Below are positions 14,644 to 15,944 of a DNA stretch of 15,944 nt, piece by piece. The translations under genes were made by a program, and so were the position numbers. The stretch comes from an uncultured Pseudomonadales bacterium (GTDB lineage: Bacteria > Pseudomonadota > Gammaproteobacteria > Pseudomonadales > Cellvibrionaceae). The first letter of the stretch is position 1; every line of letters begins with the position of its first letter. The stretch is taken from positions 1 to 15,944 of the forward strand of contig CALIUX010000244.1 of NCBI GenBank assembly GCA_938048505.1, written 5' to 3'. Under the pieces are notes generated by a model that saw only the letters and a program-made list of their open reading frames with translations, ran no database searches and was not told where the DNA came from.

Positions 14644-15153
14644 ATGTCTGTATTTTCAGTGTGCCGTGCATTATTTTTCTGTATTGTTTTTGAGTTGAGT
14701 TAATAAAAGAATTTTCTGGCGCCAATATTATTTATTGGTCGCGTATTTATATATAAACCTTTATTTGGGCTTTCTGGCTGGCGCTCTATTCTGCTTTTAG
14801 TGTTTTGTATTGGTTTTGTTTATTTTTATATAAAAAGAGTATTTTTAAAAATATAAAAAATAGCAAAACTTTTTCTATTTGTGATGCTTGCGACTTTCAT
14901 TCTATGCTAGAGTCTAGCGCTGTCATGCTGTTTCAGTAATATGACAAGGTGTGTATTAATCGTTCATTTTTAAGGTTTTTTTCGGTTTTTGGCTTCTCGT
15001 TTCTAACCTCTTATCTTTAAGAGGAATATTGCAGCTCGGCTTGTAGGCACCTGAAAATGGTGTGCTGAAAAATAATAAATAAAAAATAAATTTCTTAAAA
15101 ATTATAATAAATTCAATGTGCCTGAAATGGCGCAATCTTGATAGGTTATTTTT
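14644..15153. other. Long AT-rich spacer upstream of the lipoprotein gene
   Basis: These 510 bases carry no supported ORF and are much richer in A+T than the flanking genes, including the palindrome ATTTTTAAAAAT at 14841-14852. Hairpins are possible at 14719-14742 (9 bp with one bulged T), 15007-15024, 15047-15063 and 15117-15134. TTGTGA (14879-14884) and TATGCT (14903-14908), spaced 18 bases, are a possible promoter for the lipoprotein gene and would give a leader of about 240 bases. Such DNA often binds nucleoid proteins such as H-NS; that is inference. Confidence 0.5.
15007..15134 (+). promoter_or_regulatory. Leader hairpins before the lipoprotein gene
   Basis: CCTCTTA (15007-15013) pairs perfectly with TAAGAGG (15018-15024) over a four-base loop. 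Two further stem-loops share nearly the same tip, CC-TGAAA(A)T-GG: 15047-15051 with 15059-15063, and 15117-15122 with 15129-15134. The last ends 19 bases before the start codon and close to the AGG ribosome binding site at 15143-15145. The shared loop suggests a protein or small-RNA target, but no known riboswitch class is recognised. Confidence 0.35.
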
Positions 15154-15944
15154 ATGACTCCATTACTTTTGGGTAAGGTCATTAGCCGTGCCATGGGTAC
15201 GACTGACTCCAAAGCTTCGTTGTTGGTTTGCAGTGTAGCTGCCTTGACGCTTGCAGGCTGTGGTAGCAGCTCAAATTCGGGCGGTGAGTCTTCTTCTAGT
15301 GAAGCGCTTACATCCTCATCTGCCACTGTCAGCTCGGCAGCGGTTGCAACAAGCGACTGGGAAGCCCAGCTTCCTGTCACCATTACAAGTCAAAAAACGT
15401 TTGATATGCGTTATGACGTAACTGGATCTATGCGTAAGGTTGTAGAGGTTGAACTCTCTATACCCGATGGTTATGCCAGCCTTAGCCTTTATCAAGGCGA
15501 TACTTTATTGATTGATAATGTTGATATTGCGTCTAACAGCCAGAAAGCGTTGAATATGCTGGTGGAATTTGATGAAGAGGGAGAGCAAGATCTTCGTTGG
15601 GTAAGCCGTGATGGTGATGTCACAGTAAAAAGTATTACGTTCAGCGATATGCCTGAAGTAACCTTGCCAAGCTTTGTTGATAATTCAAGCGACATTGGCT
15701 TAAAAACCGAAAAGACTTTTAAATATGGTGGCCCATCAGTAGGTGACTTAAATGATGATGGTTACTTTGATTTTGTCTTAAATAATCATAATTTTGTACC
15801 AACTCAAGTCGTGATGAATCAGGGTGATAACACCATGGAGATCGAGCGCCTTTTCGATTGGGCTCCTGATTTACATGGCTCAGCAATCGGTGATTACGAT
15901 AGCGATGGTGATTTAGACATTGCGTTGGCCTGGGGTGGGGCAAA
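15154..15944 (+). CDS. Lipoprotein with FG-GAP/VCBS-type repeats (N-terminal part)
   Basis: The frame is open from the ATG at 15154 to the window end (263 codons seen), so the C-terminus is missing. Residues about 20-36 are a lipoprotein signal peptide ending in the lipobox L33-A-G-C36. Ser at the position after Cys-Gly gives no inner-membrane retention signal, so outer-membrane location is likely. A Ser/Ala-rich linker (37-65) follows, then about 110 residues of unrecognised beta-rich sequence. Two calcium-loop FG-GAP/VCBS motifs come next: D198-L-N-D-D-G-Y-F-D206 and D247-Y-D-S-D-G-D-L-D255. More repeats, probably a propeller, would be expected beyond the window. AGG at 15143-15145 supports the ATG; Met14 at 15193 is an alternative giving a more usual 23-residue signal peptide. 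The likely role is surface binding or adhesion; the ligand is unknown. Confidence 0.8.
   Translation, partial: MTPLLLGKVISRAMGTTDSKASLLVCSVAALTLAGCGSSSNSGGESSSSEALTSSSATVSSAAVATSDWEAQLPVTITSQKTFDMRYDVTGSMRKVVEVELSIPDGYASLSLYQGDTLLIDNVDIASNSQKALNMLVEFDEEGEQDLRWVSRDGDVTVKSITFSDMPEVTLPSFVDNSSDIGLKTEKTFKYGGPSVGDLNDDGYFDFVLNNHNFVPTQVVMNQGDNTMEIERLFDWAPDLHGSAIGDYDSDGDLDIALAWGGA

Noticed and set aside
14499..14693. 64-codon + strand frame overlapping the end of rpmE
   Set aside because: It runs through the rpmE terminator and overlaps the conserved L31 tail in another frame. It has no Shine-Dalgarno.
14719..14742. Hairpin downstream of rpmE as a second terminator
   Set aside because: The stem is followed by mixed sequence rather than a T-tract, and the rpmE terminator at 14616-14643 already suffices.
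15102..15943. Minus-strand open frames opposite the terminal lipoprotein
   Set aside because: The + strand frame has a ribosome binding site, lipobox and repeated calcium loops, so the opposite frames are by-products.

Overview
The window looks like chromosomal DNA of a free-living, probably marine Gammaproteobacterium of moderate GC content. The best evidence is conserved gene order: ygfZ lies divergent to sdhE-ygfX, and priA lies divergent to rpmE, both as in many Gammaproteobacteria. The PilZ/DUF1631 pair and the FG-GAP lipoprotein would fit a Cellvibrionales-like genome, but I cannot fix the genus. There is no CRISPR array, phage, transposon, tRNA or rRNA.

Layout. 1-90 is the 3' end of an unidentified gene. 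91-394 is a repeat-rich spacer. 395-1387 (-) is a PfkB-family sugar/nucleoside kinase. After a 363-base divergent spacer come a DUF1631 protein (1751-3991) and a tightly coupled PilZ c-di-GMP receptor (3994-4449). rsmJ (4472-5299, -) follows. An exported PstS-like/OmpA fusion protein (5527-6942, +) and a membrane PAS histidine kinase (7068-8447, -) converge on a shared terminator. ygfZ (8642-9760, -), sdhE (9897-10145) and ygfX (10221-10739) serve Fe-S repair and flavinylation. queG (10764-11921, -) and priA (11918-14146, -) overlap by 4 bases. rpmE (14339-14551) has an extended -10 promoter, a foldable leader and a terminator. A long AT-rich spacer then leads to a lipoprotein with FG-GAP/VCBS-type calcium loops (15154 onward), cut by the window end.

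Most genes are housekeeping: rRNA methylation, queuosine synthesis, replication restart, ribosome, Fe-S and flavin maintenance. The less ordinary content is the DUF1631-PilZ operon, the PstS-OmpA fusion whose OmpA domain has Asn at the usual peptidoglycan-binding Asp, the histidine kinase whose ATP-binding motifs are eroded while its phospho-acceptor His is kept, in-frame micro- and minisatellites in DUF1631 and ygfZ, and structured leaders before rpmE and the terminal lipoprotein. I see no clear-cut new multi-gene defence or mobile system. The DUF1631-PilZ pair is the best candidate for an uncharacterised functional module.
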